DNA of 38,937 nt. Source: DASUXY01 sp036377675. Lineage in GTDB: Bacteria > Bacillota > Bacilli > Bacillales > Amphibacillaceae. The stretch is from assembly GCA_036377675.1 (NCBI GenBank), contig DASUXY010000048.1:1-38937 (forward strand), read 5' to 3'. A program made the position numbers and the translations under genes. Shown in pieces: positions 15,359 to 24,656 of this stretch (its first letter is position 1; each line of letters opens with the position of its first letter). The notes beneath the pieces were generated by a model, which was given only the letters and a program-made list of their open reading frames with translations, did not search any database and was not told the origin of the DNA.

Positions 15359-15790
15359 ATGTTCATGGGGGAATTCCAACATAACATTGATGCAAAAGGA
15401 AGAATTATTGTCCCATCTAAGTTTCGGGACGAGTTAGGAGCAACATTTGTTGTTACCCGTGGACTTGATCGTTGTTTATTTGCCTACCCGCTACATGAAT
15501 GGAAACTATTAGAGGAAAAGTTAAAAAAATTACCTATAACGAAAAAAGATGCTCGGGCGTTTACGCGTTTTTTCTTTTCAGGAGCTGTGGAATGTGAAGT
15601 GGACAAGCAGGGAAGAATTAATATTCCACAACCATTAAGAGCATACGCTGCACTTTCCAAGCAATGCGTCATTATCGGTGTTTCCAATCGGATCGAATTA
15701 TGGTCACTTGAAAATTGGGAAACCTATTTTAATGAAGCTGAGGAATCGTTTGCCGACATCGCTGAAAATCTTATAGATTTTGATATTTAA
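15359..15790 (+). CDS. mraZ: Transcriptional regulator MraZ
   Basis: A 143-residue DNA-binding protein with two AbrB/SpoVT-type swapped-hairpin halves (about 5-47 and 76-119), each with the family's D-x-K/Q-G-R-I motif: IDAKGRIIVPSKFRDEL and VDKQGRINIPQPLRAYA. It represses its own promoter and so the first genes of the dcw cluster in the bacteria studied. SD GGGAGG lies 8 bases before the ATG. It is the first gene of the division cluster, with a matching 10-bp-period operator just upstream. Confidence 0.97.
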   Translation: MFMGEFQHNIDAKGRIIVPSKFRDELGATFVVTRGLDRCLFAYPLHEWKLLEEKLKKLPITKKDARAFTRFFFSGAVECEVDKQGRINIPQPLRAYAALSKQCVIIGVSNRIELWSLENWETYFNEAEESFADIAENLIDFDI

Positions 15791-15802
15791 TAGATGGTGT
15801 GT

Positions 15803-15857
15803 AACGAATGGCAATTCGTTTTTACCTCCTTTATAAAGGAGGTGTAAAAGGGGAGGT
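15803..15857 (+). promoter_or_regulatory. Leader of rsmH: terminator-like hairpin, SD/anti-SD palindrome and duplicated SD
   Basis: AACGAAT (15803-15809) pairs with ATTCGTT (15814-15820), followed by TTT. Next comes a perfect 20-bp palindrome, ACCTCCTTTATAAAGGAGGT (15824-15843), whose right half is an SD. Then a 13-base direct repeat GGAGGTGTAAAAG occurs at 15838 and 15852, so the real rsmH SD (15850-15857) is a second copy of the palindromic one. ACCTCC can pair with either copy. Confidence 0.6.
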
Positions 15858-15863
15858 GTAAAA

Positions 15864-16841
15864 GTGTTTAAGCACAAGCCAGTATTAGAGCAGGAAACGA
15901 TCGATGCTTTACAAATTAATCCAGCCGGAACTTACGTAGATTGTACACTCGGTGGTGGAGGTCATTCTGAACAAATTGTTTCTCGATTAAATGATGGAGG
16001 ATTGCTCGTCGCGTTTGATCAAGATATCCATGCATTACGTTCAGCTAAAAAGAGATTAGCCCCTTACGAGGACCGAATTTTGTTTATTCATCGTAATTTT
16101 CGTCATTTGGAACATGAATTAACCAAACATAACATTGAAAACGTTCAAGGAGTTTTATTTGATTTAGGCGTGTCCTCTCCTCAACTTGATGAAAAAGAGA
16201 GAGGGTTTAGTTACCGCTATAATGCGACTCTCGATATGCGGATGGACCAATCACAACAACTTTCAGCTTTAGAAATCGTTAATGAGTGGCCGTATCATCA
16301 GCTCGTAAAAATATTTTTTAAATACGGTGAAGAACGATTTTCAAAGCGAATTGCTCGAAAAATTGAACAACAACGAAAAAAGCAAGAAATCACAACGACT
16401 CATGAATTGGTGAATATCATTAAAGATGCAATACCAGCACCAGCGAGACGCAAAGGTGGACATCCGGCTAAACGCGTTTTTCAAGCATTGCGGATCGCTG
16501 TAAATGATGAACTTAATGCTTTTCACGATGCACTGCATCAAGCAGCAAAAGTCGTTGATATAAAGGGACGAATTGTCGTGATTACATTTCATTCGTTAGA
16601 AGATCGGATATGTAAACGATCCTTTAACACGTGGAGTACTGCCAAAGAGGTTCCAAAAAATTTACCGATTATACCAGCAGATCATGAAGCTCCATTTAAG
16701 CGAATTACGAGAAAGCCAATTGTCGCAACAGAGGAAGAGTTGACGGACAATCCACGAGCAAAATCTGCTAAATTGAGAGTTGTCGAAAAGACGAATCATT
16801 GGGATGATGACTTTACTTATACGGAAGGGTGGAATAAATAA
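15864..16841 (+). CDS. rsmH: 16S rRNA (cytosine1402-N4)-methyltransferase RsmH (MraW)
   Basis: A 325-residue SAM-dependent methyltransferase acting on C1402 of 16S rRNA. The SAM site is CTLGGGGHSE (about 27-36). Further family blocks are VLFDLGVSSPQLD, ERGFSYRYNATLDMRMD, GHPAKRVFQALRIAVNDEL and TFHSLEDRICK. GTG start with SD GGGGAGGT 6 bases upstream. Its TAA shares a base with the ftsL ATG, so ftsL is translationally coupled to it. The leader has an unusual SD palindrome that may tune its expression. Confidence 0.97.
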   Translation: MFKHKPVLEQETIDALQINPAGTYVDCTLGGGGHSEQIVSRLNDGGLLVAFDQDIHALRSAKKRLAPYEDRILFIHRNFRHLEHELTKHNIENVQGVLFDLGVSSPQLDEKERGFSYRYNATLDMRMDQSQQLSALEIVNEWPYHQLVKIFFKYGEERFSKRIARKIEQQRKKQEITTTHELVNIIKDAIPAPARRKGGHPAKRVFQALRIAVNDELNAFHDALHQAAKVVDIKGRIVVITFHSLEDRICKRSFNTWSTAKEVPKNLPIIPADHEAPFKRITRKPIVATEEELTDNPRAKSAKLRVVEKTNHWDDDFTYTEGWNK

Positions 16842-17218
16842 TGGCTGTACCAAAGATTAGAAGAAGCTGGCAACCTCATAATACTTCCGAAGCACCACAA
16901 ACAACTCATCAACCGACAAGTAACAGACAGAAGAAAAAGTGGATTACAAAAGGAGAAAAAATTCTTTATTCGGCTGTTTCTGTTACGTTAGTCATTGCTG
17001 CACTATATATCGTATCCTTTTCTTCTTCTACAGACACGTTGAATCGTGATTTGCAAAACCTCGAACAAAACGTTCACACCCAGGAAATGAAAAATGAAGA
17101 GTTATTATATGAAGTGAAAGAGTTGAGTGAACCAGCACGCATTACGAAAATAGCGAAAGAAAACGGTTTAAAAATCCAAGATTCACGAGTGAAACAAGCA
17201 AATTCATTCAACAATTAA
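16841..17218 (+). CDS. ftsL: Cell division protein FtsL
   Basis: 125 residues, a bitopic membrane protein of the divisome: a basic, proline-rich cytoplasmic N-terminus (1-40), one membrane segment (about 42-62), then an extracellular coiled coil (LNRDLQNLEQNVHTQEMKNE) ending in PARITKIAKENGLKI. It pairs with DivIC and interacts with DivIB and PBP2B at the septum. The start overlaps the rsmH stop by one base. Identity rests on topology and position, as FtsL diverges quickly. Confidence 0.93.
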   Translation: MAVPKIRRSWQPHNTSEAPQTTHQPTSNRQKKKWITKGEKILYSAVSVTLVIAALYIVSFSSSTDTLNRDLQNLEQNVHTQEMKNEELLYEVKELSEPARITKIAKENGLKIQDSRVKQANSFNN

Positions 17219-17233
17219 CTTAGGTGAAAGCAC

Positions 17234-19426
17234 ATGAAAAAAAATAAACAAACAAATCGAGTGGCTGGTCTTTTAATGGTTTTTTTTGTTGGTACGTTCT
17301 CTATTGTAGCTGGTAGATTTTTGTATTTGCAAATTACCGGTGAAGTCGATGGGGTTTCCCTCGTTGAATGGGCTGAAGAAAAGAGAACGTCATCGCACCA
17401 ACTAGACGCTGAGCGAGGAAAAATATTTGACGGAAATGGCATGCCACTTGCCTACGATCGTCCGACGTATCGACTTTATGCCGTTGTTAATAAAGCGTAC
17501 TCAACGAATCAAGAACATCCGGTCCACGTCGAAGACCCAGAGAAAACAGCTAAAAAGTTAGCCCCCCTCTTAGATACCGATGAGAGTATGTTGTTGTCAA
17601 GGATAGAAGAGGGGATCAAGAAAGGAAAAGACCAAGTAGAGTTTGGTAATGCAGGCAAACATTTATCACAAAAAACAAAAGATAAAATTACTGATTTAAA
17701 TTTACCAGGAATCGGTTTTAATAAGGAATCGATTCGCTATTATCCAAATGGTGTTTTTGCCTCACACATCATCGGGTTTGCGCGGGAAACAGATGACGAT
17801 ATGGAAGAAGCTCGAGACGACGATTCACAAACGATAAAAGGGATTACGGGCATTGAAAAGGAAATGGACGAACTATTAACCGGAAAAGACGGTTTTGTCT
17901 CCTATCAACGTGATAAATATAATAAAAAATTGCTCGATCCTAAAGAGCTCATTCGTAAACCTAAGCACGGAAAAGATGTCTATTTAACCATTGATCAAAA
18001 GATCCAAACTTTATTAGAAGATGCGATGGCTGAAGTTGAAACCGAATATAATCCCAAACGCATAACGGCAATTGTCATGGATGCAAAGACAGGTGAAGTC
18101 ATTGCGATGGGAAATCGACCAAGTTATAATCCAAATGAACCAGAAAGTGTTGAAAATTGGTACAATGATGCTATTTCCATTCCGTTTGAACCTGGGTCCA
18201 CGATGAAAATGTTTACGTGGGCGGCCGCAATTGAGGAAGGTGTGTACAATGGAAAAGATACATATAAATCAGGAAGCTACCGAATCAATGAGCGGATTAT
18301 TCCTATTAATGACCACAATGGCGGTGAAGGATGGGGGACAATTACGTATGATGAAGGGTTTTTACGATCCTCGAATGTCGCTACTGCAAAGCTCGTTTGG
18401 GAAAAGTTAGGCCCAGAAGCTTATTTGGAATATGTAAAGGCATTTGATTTTGATAAGCCGACAGGAATTGATTTACCTGGTGAAAACGTCGGTAAAATAT
18501 TGTACAATTGGCCCCGTGAGAAAGTGACAACAGGCTTTGGTCAAGGGACAACATTAACGCCGATTCAACAAATGAAAGCAGCAACAGCAATCGCTAATGG
18601 TGGTAAAATGTTGCAGCCTTATGTCATAAAAAAAATAGTCGATCCGAATACAGGTGATATTATTCAAGAAAACAAGCCGACAGTTGTTGGAGAACCTATT
18701 TCGGAAAAAACGTCAAAACAAGTATTAGATTTACTTGGGGATGCTGTAAGTTCTAAAAAAGGAACGGGCAAAATCTATGAACTGTCTGACTACTCAGTTG
18801 CCGGTAAAACAGGAACGGCTCAAATTCCAAACGAAGACGGTTCAGGATATTTAGGAGGTCATGGAAATCATATCTATTCCTTTTTAGGAATTGCACCTAA
18901 AGAAGATCCACAATTAATTATGTATGTGTCCGTAAAGCAGCCCCATTTATTAACAGATGATGGTATGGAGTCAGGTTCGGCGCCCGTATCGTTCATTTAT
19001 AAAAACGTAATGGAAAACAGTTTACATTATTTAAATATTGAACCAGATAAGGAAGAACATGAAAAAATCGAAATGGTGAAAATTCCTGATGTTGAAGGGA
19101 AACGAGTAACAGAAGTAAAAAAACAATTTAAAGAAATCCCTCTCCGTGTAACATTTATTGGAGAAGGGAAAAAAGTTGTCGCCTCAAGCGTTAAAAAAGG
19201 GACTGAAGTGTTACCTAATAATGAGGTCATCTTATTGACGGATCAACCTGCAATGCCTGACTTGACAGGCTGGTCAATGCGCAGTGTACTGCAACTAGCA
19301 GATCTCCTCAACATCGACGTAGAAATGACCGGTCATGGGTACGTTTCTTCTCAGTCGATTAAAAAGGATCGGGAAATAAAAAACAATGATACGTTAAAAG
19401 TGAAGTTACGTCCTCCAAATGAATAA
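17234..19426 (+). CDS. pbpB: Penicillin-binding protein 2B, division transpeptidase
   Basis: A 730-residue class B PBP that cross-links septal peptidoglycan. N-terminal membrane anchor (about 10-32); PBP dimerisation/pedestal domain about 55-240; transpeptidase domain about 255-595 with Ser322-x-x-Lys325 (STMK), Ser379-Ser380-Asn381 (SSN) and Lys525-Thr-Gly (KTGTAQ). Two C-terminal PASTA domains follow (about 597-730). SD AGGTGAAAG precedes the ATG. It is distinguished from SpoVD by position after ftsL and by two PASTA domains rather than one. Confidence 0.96.
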   Translation: MKKNKQTNRVAGLLMVFFVGTFSIVAGRFLYLQITGEVDGVSLVEWAEEKRTSSHQLDAERGKIFDGNGMPLAYDRPTYRLYAVVNKAYSTNQEHPVHVEDPEKTAKKLAPLLDTDESMLLSRIEEGIKKGKDQVEFGNAGKHLSQKTKDKITDLNLPGIGFNKESIRYYPNGVFASHIIGFARETDDDMEEARDDDSQTIKGITGIEKEMDELLTGKDGFVSYQRDKYNKKLLDPKELIRKPKHGKDVYLTIDQKIQTLLEDAMAEVETEYNPKRITAIVMDAKTGEVIAMGNRPSYNPNEPESVENWYNDAISIPFEPGSTMKMFTWAAAIEEGVYNGKDTYKSGSYRINERIIPINDHNGGEGWGTITYDEGFLRSSNVATAKLVWEKLGPEAYLEYVKAFDFDKPTGIDLPGENVGKILYNWPREKVTTGFGQGTTLTPIQQMKAATAIANGGKMLQPYVIKKIVDPNTGDIIQENKPTVVGEPISEKTSKQVLDLLGDAVSSKKGTGKIYELSDYSVAGKTGTAQIPNEDGSGYLGGHGNHIYSFLGIAPKEDPQLIMYVSVKQPHLLTDDGMESGSAPVSFIYKNVMENSLHYLNIEPDKEEHEKIEMVKIPDVEGKRVTEVKKQFKEIPLRVTFIGEGKKVVASSVKKGTEVLPNNEVILLTDQPAMPDLTGWSMRSVLQLADLLNIDVEMTGHGYVSSQSIKKDREIKNNDTLKVKLRPPNE

Positions 19427-19513
19427 ATGAGAATGTTTTTAAAGTATTAAATCATGATTATGTGAACAGTCATTCTTAAACGATTTATAAAGTTGTAACG
19501 GTGGAAAACAGTG

Positions 19514-19541
19514 TTCTATTTCGCTTTTTAATTCATATAGT
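19514..19541 (+). promoter_or_regulatory. Candidate sigma-E promoter for spoVD
   Basis: TTCTATT (19514-19520), 13-nt spacer, CATATAGT (19534-19541), against the sigma-E consensus KMATATT/CATACANT. Matches are moderate; spoVD is a sigma-E gene in B. subtilis. A small hairpin (CATCT 19561-19565 with AGATG 19574-19578) overlaps the SD. Confidence 0.4.
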
Positions 19542-19583
19542 GGATACAAGCCTACTTAGTCATCTTACAAGGGAGATGGAAAG

Positions 19584-21524
19584 ATGAAGCGCGTATCTAC
19601 TGTTACCATTAGAAAGCGATTAGCTACTGTTTTTCTTTTTGGGTTATTTGGTTTTGTAATTATAAATACGAGGCTTGGTCATGTTCAGTTTATTATGGGA
19701 GAAGAGCTCATGGAACAGGCAGATGAATCTTGGAGTCGCGATATCGTATTTGAGCCTGAACGGGGTCACATATTAGATGTGAACGGACAAACGTTAACAG
19801 AAAATATTTCAGCGCCATCGGTCATTATCGTACCTAGACAAATTAAAAATAAGCAGGCAACCGCAAATAAATTAGCAGAAATATTACATCTATCTTATGA
19901 TCAAGCTTATGAGTACGTAACAAGGAATGTAATGTTTGCAAATATTCATCCTGAAGGTAGGAAAATCTCAAAGGAACAAGAAAATGCTTTACGAACGCTC
20001 AATATGGACGGTGTTTATCTCGCTAAAGATTCAAAGCGGTCTTATCCCTTTGGCGAGAATTTGGCTCACGTGTTAGGTTTTACGGGAATTGATAACCAAG
20101 GTCTTATGGGACTTGAACTGTATCACGATGAAAAGTTAAGTGGGAAAAAGGGGAGCTTATCTTTTTATTCAGATGCAAAGGGAGGGAAGCTGGAAAATTT
20201 AGCAGATGTATATAAACCACCGAGCGATGGGCTTAATTTAAAAACGACAATTGATTCGGAAGTTCAGACGATTATGGAGCGAGAGTTAGACCTTGCCGTT
20301 GCTACGTATAACCCTGAAGGAGCGATTGCCATCGCTGTTAATCCGAAAGATGGCGGAATCTTAGGGATGGCTTCTAGACCTACTTTTGATCCTAGTAATT
20401 ACCAATCGTTTGACCAAGAAATATATAATCGAAATGCACCTATTTGGAGTACATTTGAGCCGGGGTCAACGTTTAAAATTATTACGCTAGCTTCAGCGTT
20501 AGAAGAAGGGATCGTAGACTTACATAAAGATCAATACAATGATAAAGGTTCGATTCAAGTTGGTGGTTCAAGATTACGCTGTTGGAAAAGTGGTGGACAT
20601 GGTCAACAGTCGTATTTAGAAGTTGTACAAAATTCATGTAACCCAGGTTTTGTTAACTTAGGACAAAAACTTGGCAAAGAAAAGTTATTTACATATATAA
20701 ATAAATTTGGCTTTGGGACGAAAACAGGTATCGATTTGCAAGGGGAAGGGAATGGGATTTTATTTAAGCCTGAAGACATCGGCCCAGTCGAATTAGCAAC
20801 GACATCGTTTGGACAAGGGGTATCTGTAACGCCGATTCAACAAGTCATGGCGGTGGCAGCAGCCGTTAATGGTGGGTATCTATATGAACCGTATATTGCG
20901 AAGGAGTGGATTGATCCGATAACAGGTGAAATTGTTCATAAAACAACACCTGTTTTAAAAAGAAAAGTGATTTCTGAAGAAACGTCAAAAGAAGTTGCGA
21001 AAGCTTTAGAAAGTGTTGTGGCAGAAGGTACGGGACGACCTGCTTATGTCGATGGTTATCGTGTCGGAGGAAAAACAGGTACCGCTCAAAAGGTCGGAAA
21101 AGATGGTCGCTACATGACAAATAATTATATCGTATCTTTTATAGGGTTTGCGCCGGCAGATGATCCGGAAATTGTCGTGTATGTAGCGGTAGACCATCCT
21201 AAAAACACAGTCCAGTTTGGCGGGGTCGTAGCAGCTCCGATTGTCGGAACGATTATTGAAGATAGCTTACGAGTGATGGGTGTTAAACAACGAACGGATG
21301 GCTTAGAAAAAGACTATGTATATCCAGAACAACCAAAAGTAGAAGTCCCCAACCTCGTCGGTTTAAAGAAAGATGATTTAATGGAATATATGACGAATTT
21401 ATCGATTGAAACGAGTGGGTCTGGTAAATATATTATCGATCAAGCACCGTCGCCTGGTTCCATGGTAGAACAGGGGGCAGATATAAGGGTTTATTTATCT
21501 GATAAAATAATAGATGAAAAATAA
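19584..21524 (+). CDS. spoVD: Stage V sporulation protein D, cortex transpeptidase
   Basis: A 646-residue class B PBP needed for spore cortex peptidoglycan. N-terminal membrane anchor (about 12-30); pedestal domain to about 210; transpeptidase domain with Ser295-x-x-Lys298 (STFK), Ser351-Cys-Asn353 (SCN) and Lys497-Thr-Gly (KTGTAQ); one PASTA domain (about 583-646). Cys333 and Cys352 lie where B. subtilis SpoVD has the redox-active cysteine pair controlled by StoA, so the same disulfide switch is expected. It follows pbpB after a 157-base gap holding a sigma-E-like promoter. It works with the SEDS protein SpoVE encoded downstream. Confidence 0.96.
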   Translation: MKRVSTVTIRKRLATVFLFGLFGFVIINTRLGHVQFIMGEELMEQADESWSRDIVFEPERGHILDVNGQTLTENISAPSVIIVPRQIKNKQATANKLAEILHLSYDQAYEYVTRNVMFANIHPEGRKISKEQENALRTLNMDGVYLAKDSKRSYPFGENLAHVLGFTGIDNQGLMGLELYHDEKLSGKKGSLSFYSDAKGGKLENLADVYKPPSDGLNLKTTIDSEVQTIMERELDLAVATYNPEGAIAIAVNPKDGGILGMASRPTFDPSNYQSFDQEIYNRNAPIWSTFEPGSTFKIITLASALEEGIVDLHKDQYNDKGSIQVGGSRLRCWKSGGHGQQSYLEVVQNSCNPGFVNLGQKLGKEKLFTYINKFGFGTKTGIDLQGEGNGILFKPEDIGPVELATTSFGQGVSVTPIQQVMAVAAAVNGGYLYEPYIAKEWIDPITGEIVHKTTPVLKRKVISEETSKEVAKALESVVAEGTGRPAYVDGYRVGGKTGTAQKVGKDGRYMTNNYIVSFIGFAPADDPEIVVYVAVDHPKNTVQFGGVVAAPIVGTIIEDSLRVMGVKQRTDGLEKDYVYPEQPKVEVPNLVGLKKDDLMEYMTNLSIETSGSGKYIIDQAPSPGSMVEQGADIRVYLSDKIIDEK

Positions 21525-21543
21525 TCGTGAATTAATCGGAAGT

Positions 21544-21571
21544 TTGCTATAATGGTAAGGTAAAATATAAT
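21544..21571 (+). promoter_or_regulatory. Sigma-A promoter(s) for murE and following genes
   Basis: TTGCTA (21544-21549), 16-nt spacer, TATAAT (21566-21571). The first element also contains an extended -10, TGcTATAAT (21545-21553), so two overlapping promoters are possible. The leader then has TAGGTAA (21571-21577) able to pair with TTACCTA (21617-21623), enclosing CAAAAGC-TGA-GCTTTG. A vegetative promoter here makes sense because the preceding gene is sporulation-specific. Confidence 0.6.
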
Positions 21572-21735
21572 AGGTAATAGCAAAAGCTGAGCTTTGAAGT
21601 TTTATCATTTTTTACGTTACCTAACCTAAAAAGATACAATACCTTTAGTCATGAGTGGAATGATGTGAGCTATTTTAAGTGTAAACTAGTATTTTCGTCC
21701 GCTCAGTCGCTAATTATATAAAGATAGGATGTTTG

Positions 21736-23211
21736 ATGATGAAATTAACAGAAGTACTATCATGTTTACCTTTTTACGATGGGCCAACGCCTGTTCCACA
21801 AATTGATATTCAATCCATTGAAGTGGATCATCGAAACATTGTTGAAGGAGACATGTTTGTCTGTATAAAAGGTCACACTGTTGATGGTCATGATTTTGCG
21901 AAAAAAGCGATTGATCGTGGTGCCCGTGTAATCATCGCTGAAAAAGAACTTGACGTACCAGCTCCTGTATTTACGGTACCTGACACATCGAGGGCACTTG
22001 CGATGCTTGCTTCTACATTTTATCACCACCCAACAAACGAGTTGCCGCTAATCGGTGTAACAGGGACAAACGGAAAAACAACGGTCACATACGTATTAGA
22101 AAAAATTTTTAACGAGTATGGTCGAAAAACGGGTCTTATTGGCACGATTCAGATGAAAATCGGCGAACAATCATATCCTATACATAACACAACGCCAAAT
22201 GCTCTCGTTTTACAACAGTCATTCAAGGAGATGAATGATAAAAATATCGATCAAGCAATTATGGAAGTTTCTTCACATGCCCTTGATCAAGGACGCGTCT
22301 TCGGTTGTAATTTTGATGTAGCTGTTTTTACGAATTTATCGCAAGACCATTTAGACTATCATAAGGATATGGATGATTACCTACGGGCAAAAAGTCTTCT
22401 CTTTTCGCAATTAGGAAACAGTTACAATGGTGAAAAGAAATTCGCTGTTTTAAATGCAGATGAAGAAGCAAGTGCTCTTTTAAAACGAAGTACAGCTCAA
22501 CATGTTTTAACATACGGTTGTAATCATCCAGCCGATGTTATCGCCAAAGATATTCAACTTGAAATAACGAAAACAACTTTTACGCTACAAACTCCTGAGG
22601 AAACGGTCGAGATTCAGAGCAATTTAATCGGAATGTTTAACGTCTATAATATGCTTGCTGCAAGTGCTGCTGCGCTTGCTTTAGATGTACCCGTTTCAAT
22701 TATTCAAAAGGCATTAGAAAGTATAAAAGGTGTAAATGGTCGTTTTGAACCTGTAAATGCTGGGCAATCATTTGCCGTTGTCGTTGATTATGCTCATACA
22801 CCAGACTCCTTAGAAAATGTGCTCCAAACGATTAATGAATTTTCCAAACGAAATGTTTATGTAGTCGTTGGCTGTGGGGGAGATCGCGATCGAACGAAAC
22901 GGCCATTAATGGCTCAAATCGCAGTTAAATATGCAGATCGCGCCGTATTTACTTCAGATAATCCTCGAACAGAAGATCCAGAAGCAATCTTGGATGATAT
23001 GGTTCGTGGACTTTCACGTAATGAAACGAATTATGAGGTTATTACAGATCGTAAACGAGCGATCCACCATGCGGTCAATATAGCGAAGCGAGATGATGTC
23101 ATCTTAATCGCTGGAAAAGGGCATGAAACGTATCAGCAAATCGGTGATGTGACCTATGATTTCGATGATCGAGAAGTAGCTAGAGAAGCGATTTTTTCAA
23201 GGGAGGAATAA
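21736..23211 (+). CDS. murE: UDP-MurNAc-L-Ala-D-Glu:meso-diaminopimelate ligase MurE
   Basis: About 491 residues. A cytoplasmic Mur ligase adding the third peptide residue of the peptidoglycan precursor. ATP-binding loop GVTGTNGKTT (about 107-116), the carbamylated-lysine region YLRAKSLLF (about 215-223), and the DNPRTEDP motif (about 408-415), which marks specificity for meso-diaminopimelate rather than lysine. The start is uncertain among adjacent TTG, ATG and ATG codons (21733, 21736, 21739); the weak SD AGGAT favours one of the ATGs. murF begins 3 bases after its stop. Confidence 0.96.
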   Translation: MMKLTEVLSCLPFYDGPTPVPQIDIQSIEVDHRNIVEGDMFVCIKGHTVDGHDFAKKAIDRGARVIIAEKELDVPAPVFTVPDTSRALAMLASTFYHHPTNELPLIGVTGTNGKTTVTYVLEKIFNEYGRKTGLIGTIQMKIGEQSYPIHNTTPNALVLQQSFKEMNDKNIDQAIMEVSSHALDQGRVFGCNFDVAVFTNLSQDHLDYHKDMDDYLRAKSLLFSQLGNSYNGEKKFAVLNADEEASALLKRSTAQHVLTYGCNHPADVIAKDIQLEITKTTFTLQTPEETVEIQSNLIGMFNVYNMLAASAAALALDVPVSIIQKALESIKGVNGRFEPVNAGQSFAVVVDYAHTPDSLENVLQTINEFSKRNVYVVVGCGGDRDRTKRPLMAQIAVKYADRAVFTSDNPRTEDPEAILDDMVRGLSRNETNYEVITDRKRAIHHAVNIAKRDDVILIAGKGHETYQQIGDVTYDFDDREVAREAIFSREE

Positions 23212-23213
23212 TC

Positions 23214-24578
23214 GTGTTATTTACGACTCAATGGTTAACGTCCATTTTCACTCAATATCGTGGAGAAGCGTGCGATTTAATCCCTATCGAACGAGTGAAT
23301 ACGGATAGTAGGAAGGAAGCGAAACGGTCATTGTTTATACCTATCGTCGGTGAAAACTTCGACGGACATGATTACATCAAAGAGGCTTTTAATCATGGTG
23401 CGGTTGCAACAATTTGGGATCGAAAGAAAGACCTTCCGCGATTTTTACCTACTGATTTTCCAGTTTTTTTTGTAGACGATACGTTACATGCCTTACAACA
23501 ATTAGCAACCGCATATCGAGATCGAGTCAATCCTACGGTGATAGGGATTACAGGTTCAAATGGAAAAACAACGACAAAGGATTTCGTATCCTCAGTCCTT
23601 AAACAGTCTTTTCGGACTCACTACACGCAAGGAAACTTTAACAATCATATCGGCCTTCCTTTAACGATCTTATCGATGGACACCGATACCGAAATGTTAG
23701 TTTTAGAAATGGGAATGAGTGATTTTGGTGAAATTGACTTATTATCGCGGATTGCTCAACCGACGATTGCAATCATTACGAATATTGGCGAGTCACATCT
23801 TGAGTTTTTAGGGACACGTGAGGGGATTGCGAAAGCAAAACTGGAAATAACGAACGGTTTAACAGAGGATGGTTTACTTATCATCGATGGGGACGAAAAA
23901 TTATTGGAACATCTTCGCGATGATTATAATATAATTAGATGTGGATATCATGAACATAATGATGTTATTATTCAATCTTATGAAATCAACAATCAACAGA
24001 CGACATTTCAACTGTCAAATGAAAAATCATATACCATTCCTTTATTAGGGAAACATCATGCGAAAAATGCGACGTATGCAATTGCTTTAGGGAAAAAGCT
24101 TGGAATTTCCGACGAAAAGATTTATGAGGCGTTATCGACAGTCGCGTTAACGTCGATGCGTTTTGAAATAACCGAAGGAAAAAAAGGTGTATCGATTATT
24201 AATGATGCTTATAATGCCTCACCTACTTCCATGAAAGCTGCGATTGATGTTGTTAAACAAATCGAAGGTTTTCAAAATAAAGTTCTTGTTCTCGGTGATA
24301 TTTTCGAACTCGGTGAACAATCCAAACGACTACATCGTTCGATTGGGGATGTCATTGAACCTCCCATTACTGCTCTATTTACATACGGAAAAGCTGCTGA
24401 GGTTATTTCATCGACGGTTCAAAAACACCAGACAGAAATTGTTTGCGAACATTTTTCGTCAAAGAGTGAGTTGATGAGCAGGTTGTTATCGTATGTACAA
24501 CGAGATACGTTAATATTGTTTAAAGCATCGAGAGGAATGGCTTTTGAAACTCTTGTTGAAGAACTGCAAAAAAAGTAA
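23214..24578 (+). CDS. murF: UDP-MurNAc-tripeptide:D-Ala-D-Ala ligase MurF
   Basis: A 454-residue Mur ligase that adds D-alanyl-D-alanine to the precursor. ATP loop GITGSNGKTTTKDFV (about 115-129), GNFNNHIGLPLTIL, LEMGMSDFGEIDLLS and the C-terminal NDAYNASPTSMKAAI, all diagnostic of MurF. GTG start with SD GGGAGGA inside the end of murE. In B. subtilis 168 murF is elsewhere, next to ddl; here it sits between murE and mraY, the order found in many other bacteria. Confidence 0.96.
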   Translation: MLFTTQWLTSIFTQYRGEACDLIPIERVNTDSRKEAKRSLFIPIVGENFDGHDYIKEAFNHGAVATIWDRKKDLPRFLPTDFPVFFVDDTLHALQQLATAYRDRVNPTVIGITGSNGKTTTKDFVSSVLKQSFRTHYTQGNFNNHIGLPLTILSMDTDTEMLVLEMGMSDFGEIDLLSRIAQPTIAIITNIGESHLEFLGTREGIAKAKLEITNGLTEDGLLIIDGDEKLLEHLRDDYNIIRCGYHEHNDVIIQSYEINNQQTTFQLSNEKSYTIPLLGKHHAKNATYAIALGKKLGISDEKIYEALSTVALTSMRFEITEGKKGVSIINDAYNASPTSMKAAIDVVKQIEGFQNKVLVLGDIFELGEQSKRLHRSIGDVIEPPITALFTYGKAAEVISSTVQKHQTEIVCEHFSSKSELMSRLLSYVQRDTLILFKASRGMAFETLVEELQKK

Positions 24579-24656
24579 ACATTTATATTACAAATTTCAA
24601 AAAGATAAATGACACTATTATTTTGGTGGACGGTTATTATACGAGGAGGAGAAATA

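Noticed and set aside
24609..24656. Longer N-terminus for MraY from an upstream ATG (MTLLFWW...)
   Set aside because: No SD before it, while GTG 24657 has GAGGAGGAG and gives the normal MraY length.
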